From positions 310,001-374,000 of the forward strand of contig NZ_SIJC01000003.1 in the NCBI RefSeq assembly GCF_010078385.1: 64,000 nucleotides of DNA. The letters are read 5' to 3'. The stretch is from Chengkuizengella sediminis. GTDB lineage: Bacteria; Bacillota; Bacilli; Paenibacillales; KCTC-33759. The notes beneath the pieces were generated by a model. The model worked only from the letters and a program-made list of their open reading frames with translations. It made no database searches and was not told the origin of the DNA. The first letter of the stretch is position 1. The number at the start of each line of letters is the position of its first letter. The translations under genes were made by a program, and so were the position numbers. Of the stretch, positions 55,371 to 64,000 are shown piece by piece.

Positions 55371-56721
55371 GATTCTTCAACTCCTTTATTCCTTCTCTAC
55401 TTGCAGATTGCCTTCCAATGGAATGATACTCCACTCCTACTTCTTTCATCTGTTCAACTTCATAAATATTCCTACCATCATATACTAGAGGTGTTCTCAT
55501 CAACTTCTTATATGTTTCAGGCGTTACGGATTTCACTTCTCCCCATTCAGTAAAGATAAAGCAAACATTTGCACCTTCTAAAGCATCCTCTATATTCGCA
55601 ACATATGTGATAGTACCTGTTCCATTTACACCTTCTGGGTGCACTTTGGCAAAGTTAGTTGTTCCAACAGGATCATAAGCATAAATATCTGCACCTTGCT
55701 CTAACAATAAAGGAACATTTTCAAGAGATGCCGCTTCTCTTAAATCATCTGTCCCAGGTTTAAATGTCAATCCTAACGCAGCTACCTTAAGACCGTTAAA
55801 CGTAATGAGTCTTTTGCTCGCTTTTTTATATAACATTGTCTTTTGATCTTTGTTCACATCAATAGCAGCCTTCACGGTTCTTAATTCATAACCATTCTGC
55901 CTTGCCAAATTTTCCAAAGATTTTGTGTCCTTAGGGAAACATGAACCACCATAACCAATTCCTGCATTTAAAAATTTACTACCTATTCGTTCATCATAAC
56001 TCATTCCTTTTGCAACATCCTGAATATCCGCACCAACAAGTTCACAAAGATTTGCAATATCATTCATATAGGAGATTTTAAGAGCAAGGAAGTCATTAGA
56101 TGCGTACTTAATCATCTCTGCGGACCTTCTATTTACTGAAACTATAGGTAAATGAAATGGTTCATAAATCTTCATTAACCTTTCTTCAGCCCATTTACTT
56201 TCTGTTCCAATAATGATTCTTTCTGCATGTAGCGTATCATGTACAGCAGAACCTTGTGCTAAAAATTCAGGATTTGATGCAACTTCTACTTTTACATCAT
56301 TAACTAAAAAGTCCTGAATAAACTGCTCCACTTTATCATTCGTTCCAACGGGTACGGTAGATTTTACAACAACCAAACAGTCCTTTTCTATCGTTTCCGC
56401 TATTTGCCTTGCGACGGTTGCAATGTATGAAAGATTTGCAGAACCATCCGATTGTTCTGGAGTACCTACTCCTATAAATATCGCATCTGAATCCTTATAA
56501 GCTGATTTGTAATCTGTAGTATAATCAATTCTTCCCTCAGCATAATTACTTTGCATTAATTCTTGTAAGCCTGTTTCGTAAATTGGAGAGACTCCTGATT
56601 TCATTAAATCTACTTTTTCTTCATCAATGTCTACACAGGTTACTTGATGACCAATTTCAGCAAAACACACACCTGCTACTAAACCTACATAGCCTGTTCC
56701 TGCTACTGCTATTTTGTACAT
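55351..56721 (-). CDS. ugd: UDP-glucose 6-dehydrogenase, copy 2
   Basis: A 456-residue UDP-glucose dehydrogenase. VAGTGYVGLVAGVCFAEIGH (NAD site), GIGYGGSCFPKDTKS (catalytic Cys) and ALGLTFKPGTDDLREA are all present. I chose ATG 56721 because AAGGAAG precedes it; the GTG at 56727 is closer but possible. It overlaps the epimerase gene, giving a two-step UDP-glucose to UDP-galacturonate module. The sequence differs clearly from copy 1 at 42336, so the two are not a recent duplication. Confidence 0.94.
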   Translation of the reverse strand: MYKIAVAGTGYVGLVAGVCFAEIGHQVTCVDIDEEKVDLMKSGVSPIYETGLQELMQSNYAEGRIDYTTDYKSAYKDSDAIFIGVGTPEQSDGSANLSYIATVARQIAETIEKDCLVVVKSTVPVGTNDKVEQFIQDFLVNDVKVEVASNPEFLAQGSAVHDTLHAERIIIGTESKWAEERLMKIYEPFHLPIVSVNRRSAEMIKYASNDFLALKISYMNDIANLCELVGADIQDVAKGMSYDERIGSKFLNAGIGYGGSCFPKDTKSLENLARQNGYELRTVKAAIDVNKDQKTMLYKKASKRLITFNGLKVAALGLTFKPGTDDLREAASLENVPLLLEQGADIYAYDPVGTTNFAKVHPEGVNGTGTITYVANIEDALEGANVCFIFTEWGEVKSVTPETYKKLMRTPLVYDGRNIYEVEQMKEVGVEYHSIGRQSASREGIKELKNLELQNP

Positions 56722-56851
56722 ATCCACGTCTTCCTTTACTATGAAATTCTAAATCAAATCAGTAGACTAACTACTATCCGAACTACCGAGCTATTAGTGC
56801 TCACCTCTTCATAGCACTTATTATCCTGATTTTTATTTCTGCGTATATTTC

Positions 56852-57895
56852 CTATTTATTTAACGCATCAGTTAATAGTTGCAAAGATTCTTTTCGTAAA
56901 GAATCTCTTAGTTCATTAACCCTATCATAATCTATTTTTGTATCCATTATCGATTCTAACTCTGTGTTAGAAGCAGGTATTCTTGAATTTAAATCTAATG
57001 CTTTTAATAGTTCAATAACTTTAACATTGTCACCTGCAAAAGACACAAACTGCTTTGAAAAAAGTATAGAGAATATAGTTCCATGAAATGTATCTGTAAC
57101 TATATATTTAGCATTTTTTACTAATGATATAAATTCAAATGGTGTAGCTCCAATATTTATGTCACACCAGTTAAACCAACTATTAGATGATACCAGCTTT
57201 AGTTGTTTTGAAGCTGCAAAGTTCTTAATCTTTTTTATCTGATCATTATTTAGGTGATTTCCATAGGTATATAGTAATACATATTTATCATTACACGCTT
57301 TTGTTTTCACAGTTTGATACTCTTCAGAATTTAATAACATAGTTGGATCTAGAACTATATTTATATCTTTTTTTGTTAGATGGGATAACACATCTTTTGT
57401 ATGCTCATCTCTTACCATAATACTCTTAAACTTTTTTAAATTTCTCTCTGGATACTCAAGTGTTTCTATCTGTTCTAAAGTTGACCTATTTATTGAAGGT
57501 GCATAAGCAATCAAATTCTCCGAGTCAATTCCTTCTCCCCATAATATTGGGTTTTTAGCAAATTCTTTCCTACCAGAGTTCCATATTTCATCACTTCCAA
57601 AAATAATTAAATCAAATTCTATAATATGACTATTATCATTTTTTATTGTTCTAAACACTTTTTGTTCCTTTTTAAAACCCACCCACTTACTAAAGAAAAA
57701 GTTTGCTCGATTAATTTTAAATGTTAATAGTGATTTTATAATAGCTTTAGAAATTGCTATACCTGGCTTGTTTATACCCGTTTCCAAAAATGTTACATTA
57801 TGCCCTTTTTGTCTCAAAGTTTCCATCAATGCATAAGATTGCAAATAACTACCACAGTTCATACTATGGTATACTGTTACTATACATATATTCAT
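56852..57895 (-). CDS. Polysaccharide pyruvyl transferase family protein
   Basis: A 347-residue enzyme of the PF04230 family, with the N-terminal signature NICIVTVYHSMNCGSYLQS and DTFHGTIFSILF near residue 265. Family members add ketal-linked pyruvate from PEP to a sugar, giving acidic EPS or pyruvylated wall polymer. It is of the EpsI/EpsO type by neighbourhood, not clearly CsaB. It lies between the second flippase and the second ugd. Pyruvylation would add negative charge to the polymer. Confidence 0.88.
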   Translation of the reverse strand: MNICIVTVYHSMNCGSYLQSYALMETLRQKGHNVTFLETGINKPGIAISKAIIKSLLTFKINRANFFFSKWVGFKKEQKVFRTIKNDNSHIIEFDLIIFGSDEIWNSGRKEFAKNPILWGEGIDSENLIAYAPSINRSTLEQIETLEYPERNLKKFKSIMVRDEHTKDVLSHLTKKDINIVLDPTMLLNSEEYQTVKTKACNDKYVLLYTYGNHLNNDQIKKIKNFAASKQLKLVSSNSWFNWCDINIGATPFEFISLVKNAKYIVTDTFHGTIFSILFSKQFVSFAGDNVKVIELLKALDLNSRIPASNTELESIMDTKIDYDRVNELRDSLRKESLQLLTDALNK

Positions 57896-57946
57896 TTTAA
57901 TTACTCCAATTTTAGTATTATTTAATCTTCTCAGTTACACATGAAT

Positions 57947-59446
57947 TCAATCTCTTTTCAAAAAACGTGAAATTACTTTGGAAATAAATTCGTTCATTTC
58001 CTCACTTACTTTTATCCGTAAATTTTTTGGCCATAGATATCGATATACAACAAAAACCATAAATCCTTCAATTATTAATATTAATGTCAACTTCAACAAA
58101 CCTATTACTATTATGTTTCCTAAATTATAATCCACAACATGAGTAAGTATTATATTAATAATTGAAAAACAAATAAATTGAGCTATAAAGATTGGAAAAA
58201 CACAACGTACATAATACATTATATTAAACTTTATTAATTTTTGGACAAACACTGTCATAATTATATAGTTACCAACTAATGCACAGCCAACGCCTATGGA
58301 CACACCATAAAGCCCGTATTTTGAACCTATAATTGCAAAAATTATCATCATACTGGCAAAGATCATCTGTATAACAGCTCTTCCATATACTGCCCCTTTT
58401 GCCCTACATAGTGGATCACTCATCTTATAAACTACTCGAAAAAATATGAATAATGCTAGAACTTTTAGTGGAATAGAAGCTTCTGCCCATGTTTCTCCCA
58501 GCAAAAGAACTATAATTTCATCTGAAAAGAAATAAATAAGAGTTCCAATTGGAAAATAGAGAAGTGCTAAAGATGCAACTCCAATGGTATGAATCTCAGA
58601 AAGCTTTTCATTATCATCTTGTATCGTAGACATAGCTGGAAAAAACACTTGATCAATTACTTGTCCTATTAAATTTGCAGGAATAGCTATAAGTTGATAC
58701 GCTCTATTATATAGTCCCAGATCATGTAGCCCCACCGTACGAGTGATAACAAAGTGATCACCTTGGTTTGCTATGACATTAAATAAGCGTGAAAGAGTGG
58801 TTCCACCACCAAAATGCATCATTTTAATAAATGATTCTTTTTTAAACCCAAATGATAATTTTGTTGGACATGAAAACAATGGTATTAAAGTGCTAACTAT
58901 ATACTTTGTTAAAAGTGCAACCACCAGTGCCCACACTCCGTAACCATAAACACCCAAAAGAATTGCTACCCCCGCATAAGATAGGCTACTATAAATGTCT
59001 TTTTTTACAATTATTGAGAAATGCATTTCTCGTTGCAGAATTGAAATAGGTACTACTCCAAAGCTATTTATAATAAAAGATATTGAAAGGACAGTTAAAA
59101 CCATTGATTCCTCAATGTTTATAACTTGTGCAATCAAAGGTGAAACAGCAATTACTAATAGACTTACAAAAACACCAAAAGCTATCATGGTAGTAAAACC
59201 AGTTTTTACATCATCTTGGCTAAGGTTTTTCTTTTGAACAATTGCTGGTCCTATCCCGGCTTGCCAAAATACATCAGTAAAACTAATTATAATCATAATG
59301 GCCGTTAATACACCAAATTCCTCTGGCGAAAATATCCTCGCCAGAATTAAAGTGGTAATAAACTGTAGGATAAAGACACCACCTGAAGAAACAGTTAACG
59401 TCAATAATCCTTTTCTAGTCTTTTTATATAGATTATCATTACTCAT
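57947..59446 (-). CDS. Polysaccharide flippase (Wzx), second module
   Basis: A 499-residue protein with 12-14 membrane helices of the lipopolysaccharide-type flippase family. LARIFSPEEFGVLTAIMIIISF and FWQAGIGPAIVQKKNL are characteristic; FGGGTTLSRLFNVIANQGDHFVI follows in mid-protein. It is closer in style to the flippase at 45866 than to that at 35337. It forms a second Wzx/Wzy set with the polymerase gene at 59474. Confidence 0.9.
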   Translation of the reverse strand: MSNDNLYKKTRKGLLTLTVSSGGVFILQFITTLILARIFSPEEFGVLTAIMIIISFTDVFWQAGIGPAIVQKKNLSQDDVKTGFTTMIAFGVFVSLLVIAVSPLIAQVINIEESMVLTVLSISFIINSFGVVPISILQREMHFSIIVKKDIYSSLSYAGVAILLGVYGYGVWALVVALLTKYIVSTLIPLFSCPTKLSFGFKKESFIKMMHFGGGTTLSRLFNVIANQGDHFVITRTVGLHDLGLYNRAYQLIAIPANLIGQVIDQVFFPAMSTIQDDNEKLSEIHTIGVASLALLYFPIGTLIYFFSDEIIVLLLGETWAEASIPLKVLALFIFFRVVYKMSDPLCRAKGAVYGRAVIQMIFASMMIIFAIIGSKYGLYGVSIGVGCALVGNYIIMTVFVQKLIKFNIMYYVRCVFPIFIAQFICFSIINIILTHVVDYNLGNIIVIGLLKLTLILIIEGFMVFVVYRYLWPKNLRIKVSEEMNEFISKVISRFLKRD

Positions 59447-59473
59447 TTGATTTCCTCATTTATATTAATACCT

Positions 59474-60928
59474 CTATTTTTGTACCCCTTGAGACCGGCT
59501 TTTTACTAACCATATAATTAATAATGGTAATAAATAAACAATCATTGCAGGACGAAATATTTCAAAGAAAGCAGCTCTAACTAAATTTATAAGTATAAAA
59601 AATAACGAATAATATTTAGCTATCCATAGTCTTTTGTTTATATTATTATTAAATCTAAATATTTTTGCCACTAGTATCCCTACAAGTGTTCCAAATAATA
59701 TAGCAAGCCATCCAAAGTTAATATATAGGTCACCGATCAAACTTGCTCCTACACCTGTTCCTTCAATAACATTAATTACATTAGACATACTAGCCTTTTG
59801 GAAGAAATCTCTAAACAACCAACCGATTGGTAAAATAGACGGAACAGAAGCAATAAAACTAAACCCATCCTGAAATGGTATATCCGATGGAACATACTTA
59901 AAAATTAAGACAACCGAGAAAAATGTTATACCAAATTCAGCTAGAGTTTCATACATCGTTGACATATCAAATATTATATCTACAAAATAAGTTGATATAA
60001 AATCACTGAGGTTTGTTAATTTTTCAGCCCGAATTTCTCTAATAACAGTTAATGTATTTAGCAATATCATAGAAGCTAATCCCCAGAAAAATAATCTAAT
60101 TAATTTAGGTCTTATATCATAAAATTTAATGTAGAATAAAATAAGACTGAGAATTGCTGTAACAGGATACCTTCTATCTCCCGTAAGTATCATTAATACC
60201 AAAAAATAAGATACTGTAACAAGTAATATTGTAATTGCAACTTTACGGTTAAACTTACCACTTGCAATAATAAATATAACTCCTGGTATCAATAACAAGG
60301 CGAAATGTTCTACTAACCCTATACTTGAAGTTATGTTTGAATAGCTGCTATTCATTTGCGCCTGAATTACCCATCTTATATCAATGAATAGTCGAAAAGG
60401 TAGGGAAAATAATAATAAAATCAAACCTGTTATATAAATAGAGTAATCTTTGGATTCTTTCCAAAATCCACCTAGATTTTTACGAATTTCCTTTCGATTA
60501 TCAAAGAAGACAAATCCAAGAAAAATACTTTGAATACAACATATAATAAATAGACTTGAGTGATATAAAAGATCTTGTGGATGTCTAATCATTAAATTCC
60601 AAAAAATTTCACTATCTAAGTTAAAGGCATTTAAAAATACCCTTCCAAACATAAAAAGGTATGACAAAAAAATAAACCATAATCTGAAGTCCGTAGGTCC
60701 AATCTTTTTATAAGCAAATGAAATTAACTGAATACACATAAGCAATATTGCCAATCTACTTATTACTAGAGACCAATTCGATATTATTGTCTCGTTTGTC
60801 CAATTTAAATAACTAAACAACAATAGAAAGCTTAATACCATAAAATGAAAAAGACAAAAAAACAAATGCCTGACAGAAATACCACGACTATTCTTCAATT
60901 TATTTCTTCCTTTTCTATAACTTATCAT
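59474..60928 (-). CDS. O-antigen/EPS polymerase-like membrane protein (Wzy), second module
   Basis: A 484-residue hydrophobic protein with about 12 helices. The region with ILTGDRRYPVTAILSL and a long loop around VIREIRAEKLTNLSDF fits the oligosaccharide repeat unit polymerase (Wzy/EpsG-like) family. It lies 27 bases from the flippase at 57947 and 2 bases after a GT4 gene, so it belongs to one operon of EPS genes. Confidence 0.82.
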   Translation of the reverse strand: MISYRKGRNKLKNSRGISVRHLFFCLFHFMVLSFLLLFSYLNWTNETIISNWSLVISRLAILLMCIQLISFAYKKIGPTDFRLWFIFLSYLFMFGRVFLNAFNLDSEIFWNLMIRHPQDLLYHSSLFIICCIQSIFLGFVFFDNRKEIRKNLGGFWKESKDYSIYITGLILLLFSLPFRLFIDIRWVIQAQMNSSYSNITSSIGLVEHFALLLIPGVIFIIASGKFNRKVAITILLVTVSYFLVLMILTGDRRYPVTAILSLILFYIKFYDIRPKLIRLFFWGLASMILLNTLTVIREIRAEKLTNLSDFISTYFVDIIFDMSTMYETLAEFGITFFSVVLIFKYVPSDIPFQDGFSFIASVPSILPIGWLFRDFFQKASMSNVINVIEGTGVGASLIGDLYINFGWLAILFGTLVGILVAKIFRFNNNINKRLWIAKYYSLFFILINLVRAAFFEIFRPAMIVYLLPLLIIWLVKSRSQGVQK

Positions 60929-60930
60929 TT

Positions 60931-62040
60931 TTAACTTATGAGTACCTTCTTAAAATAGTCAGTCCACTTCTTCGAAATTACCTCAGGTCTTAATTCATCC
61001 CTTACTTCTAAACCAGATTGACTTAGTTTAGTGGATAAATTATTATCTTCTATTAAATGGCATATTGACTCTGCAAGAGCCTTATGATCATCGACAGGGA
61101 CTATTAACCCACGATTTCCCCTATTGGTTAAAAATTTTGGTCCACCAGGTGGACAATCACATGAAATTGTTGGAACACCAGCACCCATTACCTCTAAGAG
61201 TGTATTTGGTATTCCTTCAAATCTTGAAGGCAGAACAAAAACTGAAGATGAATAAACAGTTCCTGCTATATCCTTAACTAGACCGGGAAATTCAATTAAA
61301 CCATTTAAGCCTAACTCATCAACTAACCTTCCATACATTACCTTTGAATTACCTGCCCCATATATTATTAACCTATATTCTGGTTGTCTTTTATTGACAT
61401 AATAAAATGCTTTTATTAATATGTCGAACCCCTTTTCATATTCAAGTCTTGCAGCACCAGCTGTAATTAACTTTTGTCTATTATTTGTATCAAATGGAAT
61501 ATATTGCTTATTGGATAAGTAAGGATTGGGTATAACCGTCGCTTTGTGAGCAATTTTGGGGTTATAATAGTTTTTTGCATCTTCCAATTGAAAAACCATA
61601 CCATTACATTTCTCATAGACTTTTCTACTAATTGTTTTCCACATAATAGGAAGGTCAGCAGGTGAGCGTCTTTCAGAACCAACATTCTTTATGCCTAAAC
61701 CTAATGCAGCCAGTACATGAAGGAATATAGTATTTACACCAAAAGAACAAATTAAATCCGGTCTAATTCGTTTAAGTTCTTTCCTCAATTCTATAACTTG
61801 TTTTATAGTATCCAAAACCTTAGTATGGATATTTCTCTTTTTTGTAGGAAATTTATTTAGCCCTGGTAAATAAATCACCTCAATTCTGCTATCTAAATCG
61901 TATTCTACATCCTCGTGGTATAAAGATAGCATTATTACTTTATCAAAATCCCCTGCACAGCTATCTGCAACAAAAGATAACATTCTTTGAGCCCCTCCAC
62001 GATCTAACCTATGAGCAATAAACAAGATAGTCTTATTCAT
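60931..62040 (-). CDS. Family 4 glycosyltransferase
   Basis: A 369-residue GT-B enzyme. HRLDRGGAQRMLSFVAD at the N-terminus, GAARLEYEKGFDILIKAF in the middle and the donor motif FEGIPNTLLEVMGAGVPTISC near 285-305 place it in GT4. It is preceded and followed by other glycosyltransferase-region genes with gaps of 2-3 bases. The sugar it adds is unknown. Confidence 0.9.
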   Translation of the reverse strand: MNKTILFIAHRLDRGGAQRMLSFVADSCAGDFDKVIMLSLYHEDVEYDLDSRIEVIYLPGLNKFPTKKRNIHTKVLDTIKQVIELRKELKRIRPDLICSFGVNTIFLHVLAALGLGIKNVGSERRSPADLPIMWKTISRKVYEKCNGMVFQLEDAKNYYNPKIAHKATVIPNPYLSNKQYIPFDTNNRQKLITAGAARLEYEKGFDILIKAFYYVNKRQPEYRLIIYGAGNSKVMYGRLVDELGLNGLIEFPGLVKDIAGTVYSSSVFVLPSRFEGIPNTLLEVMGAGVPTISCDCPPGGPKFLTNRGNRGLIVPVDDHKALAESICHLIEDNNLSTKLSQSGLEVRDELRPEVISKKWTDYFKKVLIS

Positions 62041-62043
62041 ACA

Positions 62044-63126
62044 TCAATCCCCCTCCTTTACAACAAATTTCTTGAATAAAAATTCAAATTTTACGTTATC
62101 TCGCTTAACCTTGTCTAGGAAAGCATTACAACCTTGGTTAATTTTTAACCAATCAATATTTACGTAATAATCGTATAAATCATCAGCAACATTTGAATTA
62201 TCCATATTAAATGTATAACCAAACCCATATTCTTTTGATTCTTTTTCCATATAAGTTCCCGAACACACTAAGATTGGCATCCTAAACTCAGCAGCAAAAT
62301 ATAGCTTATTTGATAAGGCGTAGTCCAAAACAGGAGTATTATTTCCATATAGATTATGGATAATGTCAACATCCTCATAATAATTTAATATATTTTCAGG
62401 AGGAAATTGCCCTTCAATTTTAACATTGTCAATATTATTTTCCCTACAAAAAGGTATTAATCTTTCGGCCTGTTTACCAATAAAGTGGAGTTCAAAGCGA
62501 TTATCATTTTTTAATAAATTTAGCAATTTTTTATGTTGATCTTGATAGTTTACATATCCAATAAAGGCTATTACAATTTTGCGCTTATTGTTTTTTCGAC
62601 TTCTGATTTTTAGAACATGATTTACATCTAATAACCTATTATTGTGTAAAACAACATATTCAGAAGTTGGTAAAAAGTTCTTATATCCTTCGGAGGAAAT
62701 TACAGTCATATTTGAGGCTTTAATAACTTTCTCTTCTATAGTATAGAACAGTTTATACTTCTCCAAAGTATAATCTCTAATATCTAATACATATTTTTTA
62801 AAATACTTCCTTCTTAACAAACTCTGCAATAATACTCCTGCTGCTGTTTGAAGTAAAATAACTCCATCATAATCTTTTTCTCTTAAAATTCTCTCAGCAA
62901 ATTTTTTAAAAATCCAATATCCCTTTAGCTTTCTAAACTTACTATCTTCAGGGCTCAATGAATAATTAAGGCTATAAATATTTTGAGCATTTGATTTTTC
63001 ATTAATATCATCACGATTCCAGTAAATAATATCGTAATCAAATTCATTGCCTTTTAGATATCTTGAAATATAAGGACACAAGTATAGGTTACCCATGAAT
63101 ACAAAGCAAAATTTTCTTTTACCCAT
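62044..63126 (-). CDS. Probable GT-B glycosyltransferase of the EPS region
   Basis: A 360-residue protein with a GT-B-like layout and weak sequence signature. The first half has VLDIRDYTLEKYKLF and VISSEGYKNFLP, as in some family 4-like enzymes. The second has IAFIGYVNYQDQHKK, a loop with ENNIDNVKIEGQFPPEN and ADDLYDYY near the end. It lacks a clean EX7E motif. Its place between two glycosyltransferase-type genes makes a sugar transfer role likely. Other roles remain possible. Confidence 0.7.
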   Translation of the reverse strand: MGKRKFCFVFMGNLYLCPYISRYLKGNEFDYDIIYWNRDDINEKSNAQNIYSLNYSLSPEDSKFRKLKGYWIFKKFAERILREKDYDGVILLQTAAGVLLQSLLRRKYFKKYVLDIRDYTLEKYKLFYTIEEKVIKASNMTVISSEGYKNFLPTSEYVVLHNNRLLDVNHVLKIRSRKNNKRKIVIAFIGYVNYQDQHKKLLNLLKNDNRFELHFIGKQAERLIPFCRENNIDNVKIEGQFPPENILNYYEDVDIIHNLYGNNTPVLDYALSNKLYFAAEFRMPILVCSGTYMEKESKEYGFGYTFNMDNSNVADDLYDYYVNIDWLKINQGCNAFLDKVKRDNVKFEFLFKKFVVKEGD

Positions 63127-63146
63127 CTTTTAGTCACCAATCTTCT

Positions 63147-64000
63147 TTATTTAAAATAGTGAGGATACAATTCTTTATGAGTAATAATCCACTCTTTCAT
63201 TTCAATTATCATTTCCTCATAACTAGGTACCTGGAAGGAAAAATCATTCCTAGTGTTAATAAGTGATTTGTCAATTACAACTCCATTAAAATCATTAATT
63301 GAAATTTCCTCACTTCTTATGTGCTTATTAAATAGGTTAAGTAAATCAAACTTACTTATCTTTTCATTGTTAACAAGATTATAAAGACCTGTTAAATTCT
63401 CGATTGCGGCCATTTCTATTGCCTTCGCTAAAGTTAATGTAGTAACACCAGTCCAAATTGCTTTAGAATAGCCTTTTATACTACCATTTTGTTTCATAAG
63501 CCAATTAAAAAGACCAATTCCATCTTTTTTCATATCAGGGCCAATAATGGAATTGCGCAAAGTGAGGTTCCTATTATCCTCAATTTCTCCTAAAGCCTTT
63601 GTCCTATCGTAAAATGTATTACCGTCACGAGCGCTTTGTTCACTATAATTACCTGTTAATCCTGAGAAAACACAGTCGGTGCTCATATGAATCAACTTTG
63701 TATTATTGTTTTTTATAAGATCCACTATCATGTGTGGTAAATAACTGTTTATATAAACTGCTAGAGATGGATTTCTATCACAGTCTGTATTTAGAATTCC
63801 GATACAGTTGATAACAAAATCAAATTTTCCATCTATTAAGATCAACTTTAAGATTCCTTCATCCATTACATCTCCTTTTATGTTATTACAATAAGGGAAG
63901 GTCTCTCTTGAAAATGCAGTTACTTCATGGCCTTGTTCTTTCAAGTATAATGCGATTGTATGTCCTGCCATTCCAGTTGCTCCTAGGACTAAGAAATTAA
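63147..64000 (-). CDS. RmlD-like SDR reductase, partial at the window edge
   Basis: The reading frame stays open to position 64000, where it encodes NFLVLGATGMAGHTIALYL, the NAD(P)-binding N-terminus of dTDP-4-dehydrorhamnose reductase-like proteins. The true start lies outside the window; the first in-window ATG (63971) is internal to that motif. MSTDCVFSG and YDRTKALGE hold the catalytic Ser/Tyr/Lys. Family members reduce 4-keto deoxysugars in rhamnose or FucNAc-type pathways. Its operon partners are the glycosyltransferase genes to its left. Confidence 0.88.
   Translation of the reverse strand, partial: NFLVLGATGMAGHTIALYLKEQGHEVTAFSRETFPYCNNIKGDVMDEGILKLILIDGKFDFVINCIGILNTDCDRNPSLAVYINSYLPHMIVDLIKNNNTKLIHMSTDCVFSGLTGNYSEQSARDGNTFYDRTKALGEIEDNRNLTLRNSIIGPDMKKDGIGLFNWLMKQNGSIKGYSKAIWTGVTTLTLAKAIEMAAIENLTGLYNLVNNEKISKFDLLNLFNKHIRSEEISINDFNGVVIDKSLINTRNDFSFQVPSYEEMIIEMKEWIITHKELYPHYFK

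Noticed and set aside
54345-56721. Recent duplication of the ugd gene at 42336
   Set aside because: The two dehydrogenases share motifs but differ throughout and have different neighbours, so they are separate family members.

Overview
The window looks like the chromosome of a low-GC, spore-forming, motile, Gram-positive bacterium of the order Bacillales. A Paenibacillaceae-like host is my best guess, inferred from gene content and not proven. The main clues are a PdaA-type spore-cortex deacetylase, MotAB, the pdhABCD order, the LipL lipoyl-relay enzyme, YtoQ, YheC/D-type ATP-grasp proteins, a large SLH-anchored surface protein and strong AGGAGG-type ribosome binding sites. I see no rRNA, tRNA, CRISPR array, transposase or integrase.

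Positions 1-30500 are mostly chromosomal core. In order they hold: a solo beta-propeller protein and a small membrane ORF broken by an in-frame stop; a motA-motB-hypothetical operon; hflK-hflC; pdaA; the pyruvate dehydrogenase operon; an esterase; a fused Ada protein with a PEP-mutase-like gene; lipL; a Lys/Glu-repeat secreted protein; a MATE exporter; three tandem copies of a 160-bp repeat; a three-gene YetF membrane operon; ytoQ; a stand-alone Cas4/RecB-like nuclease; ilvA; a 993-residue SLH/FnIII surface protein; and a BrkB-like membrane protein.

Positions 27500-64000 form a very large exopolysaccharide (EPS) region, mostly read leftwards. It has the parts of a Wzx/Wzy pathway. Chain-length control is a Wzz-like protein and a BY-kinase beside galU. 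Nucleotide-sugar enzymes are GalU, two UDP-glucose dehydrogenases, a UDP-glucuronate 4-epimerase, a PglF/CapD-like dehydratase, a DegT aminotransferase and a partial RmlD-like reductase. Assembly and export use a PglC-like initiating transferase, three GT4 glycosyltransferases and one probable glycosyltransferase, a pyruvyl transferase, three flippases and two polymerases. The duplicated ugd, wzx and wzy genes suggest two polysaccharide modules side by side.

The most interesting discovery is embedded in this EPS region at 30747-35207. It is a compact three-gene operon encoding a lysine/ornithine N-hydroxylase, a cupin fused to a methionyl-tRNA-synthetase-like enzyme, and a DAO-family flavin oxidase. 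This trio matches, by domain composition, the hydrazine (N-N bond) forming machinery known from actinomycete natural products such as s56-p1, triacsin and pyrazofurin/formycin, where it makes hydrazinoacetic acid from lysine and glycine. Finding it in a Bacillales EPS locus, with no obvious natural-product assembly line, is unexpected. Other items worth a second look are the 160-bp tandem repeats with interlocking inverted repeats, a nucleotidyltransferase/thymidylate-kinase fusion overlapping a second P-loop kinase, and an operator-like palindrome in front of lipL.
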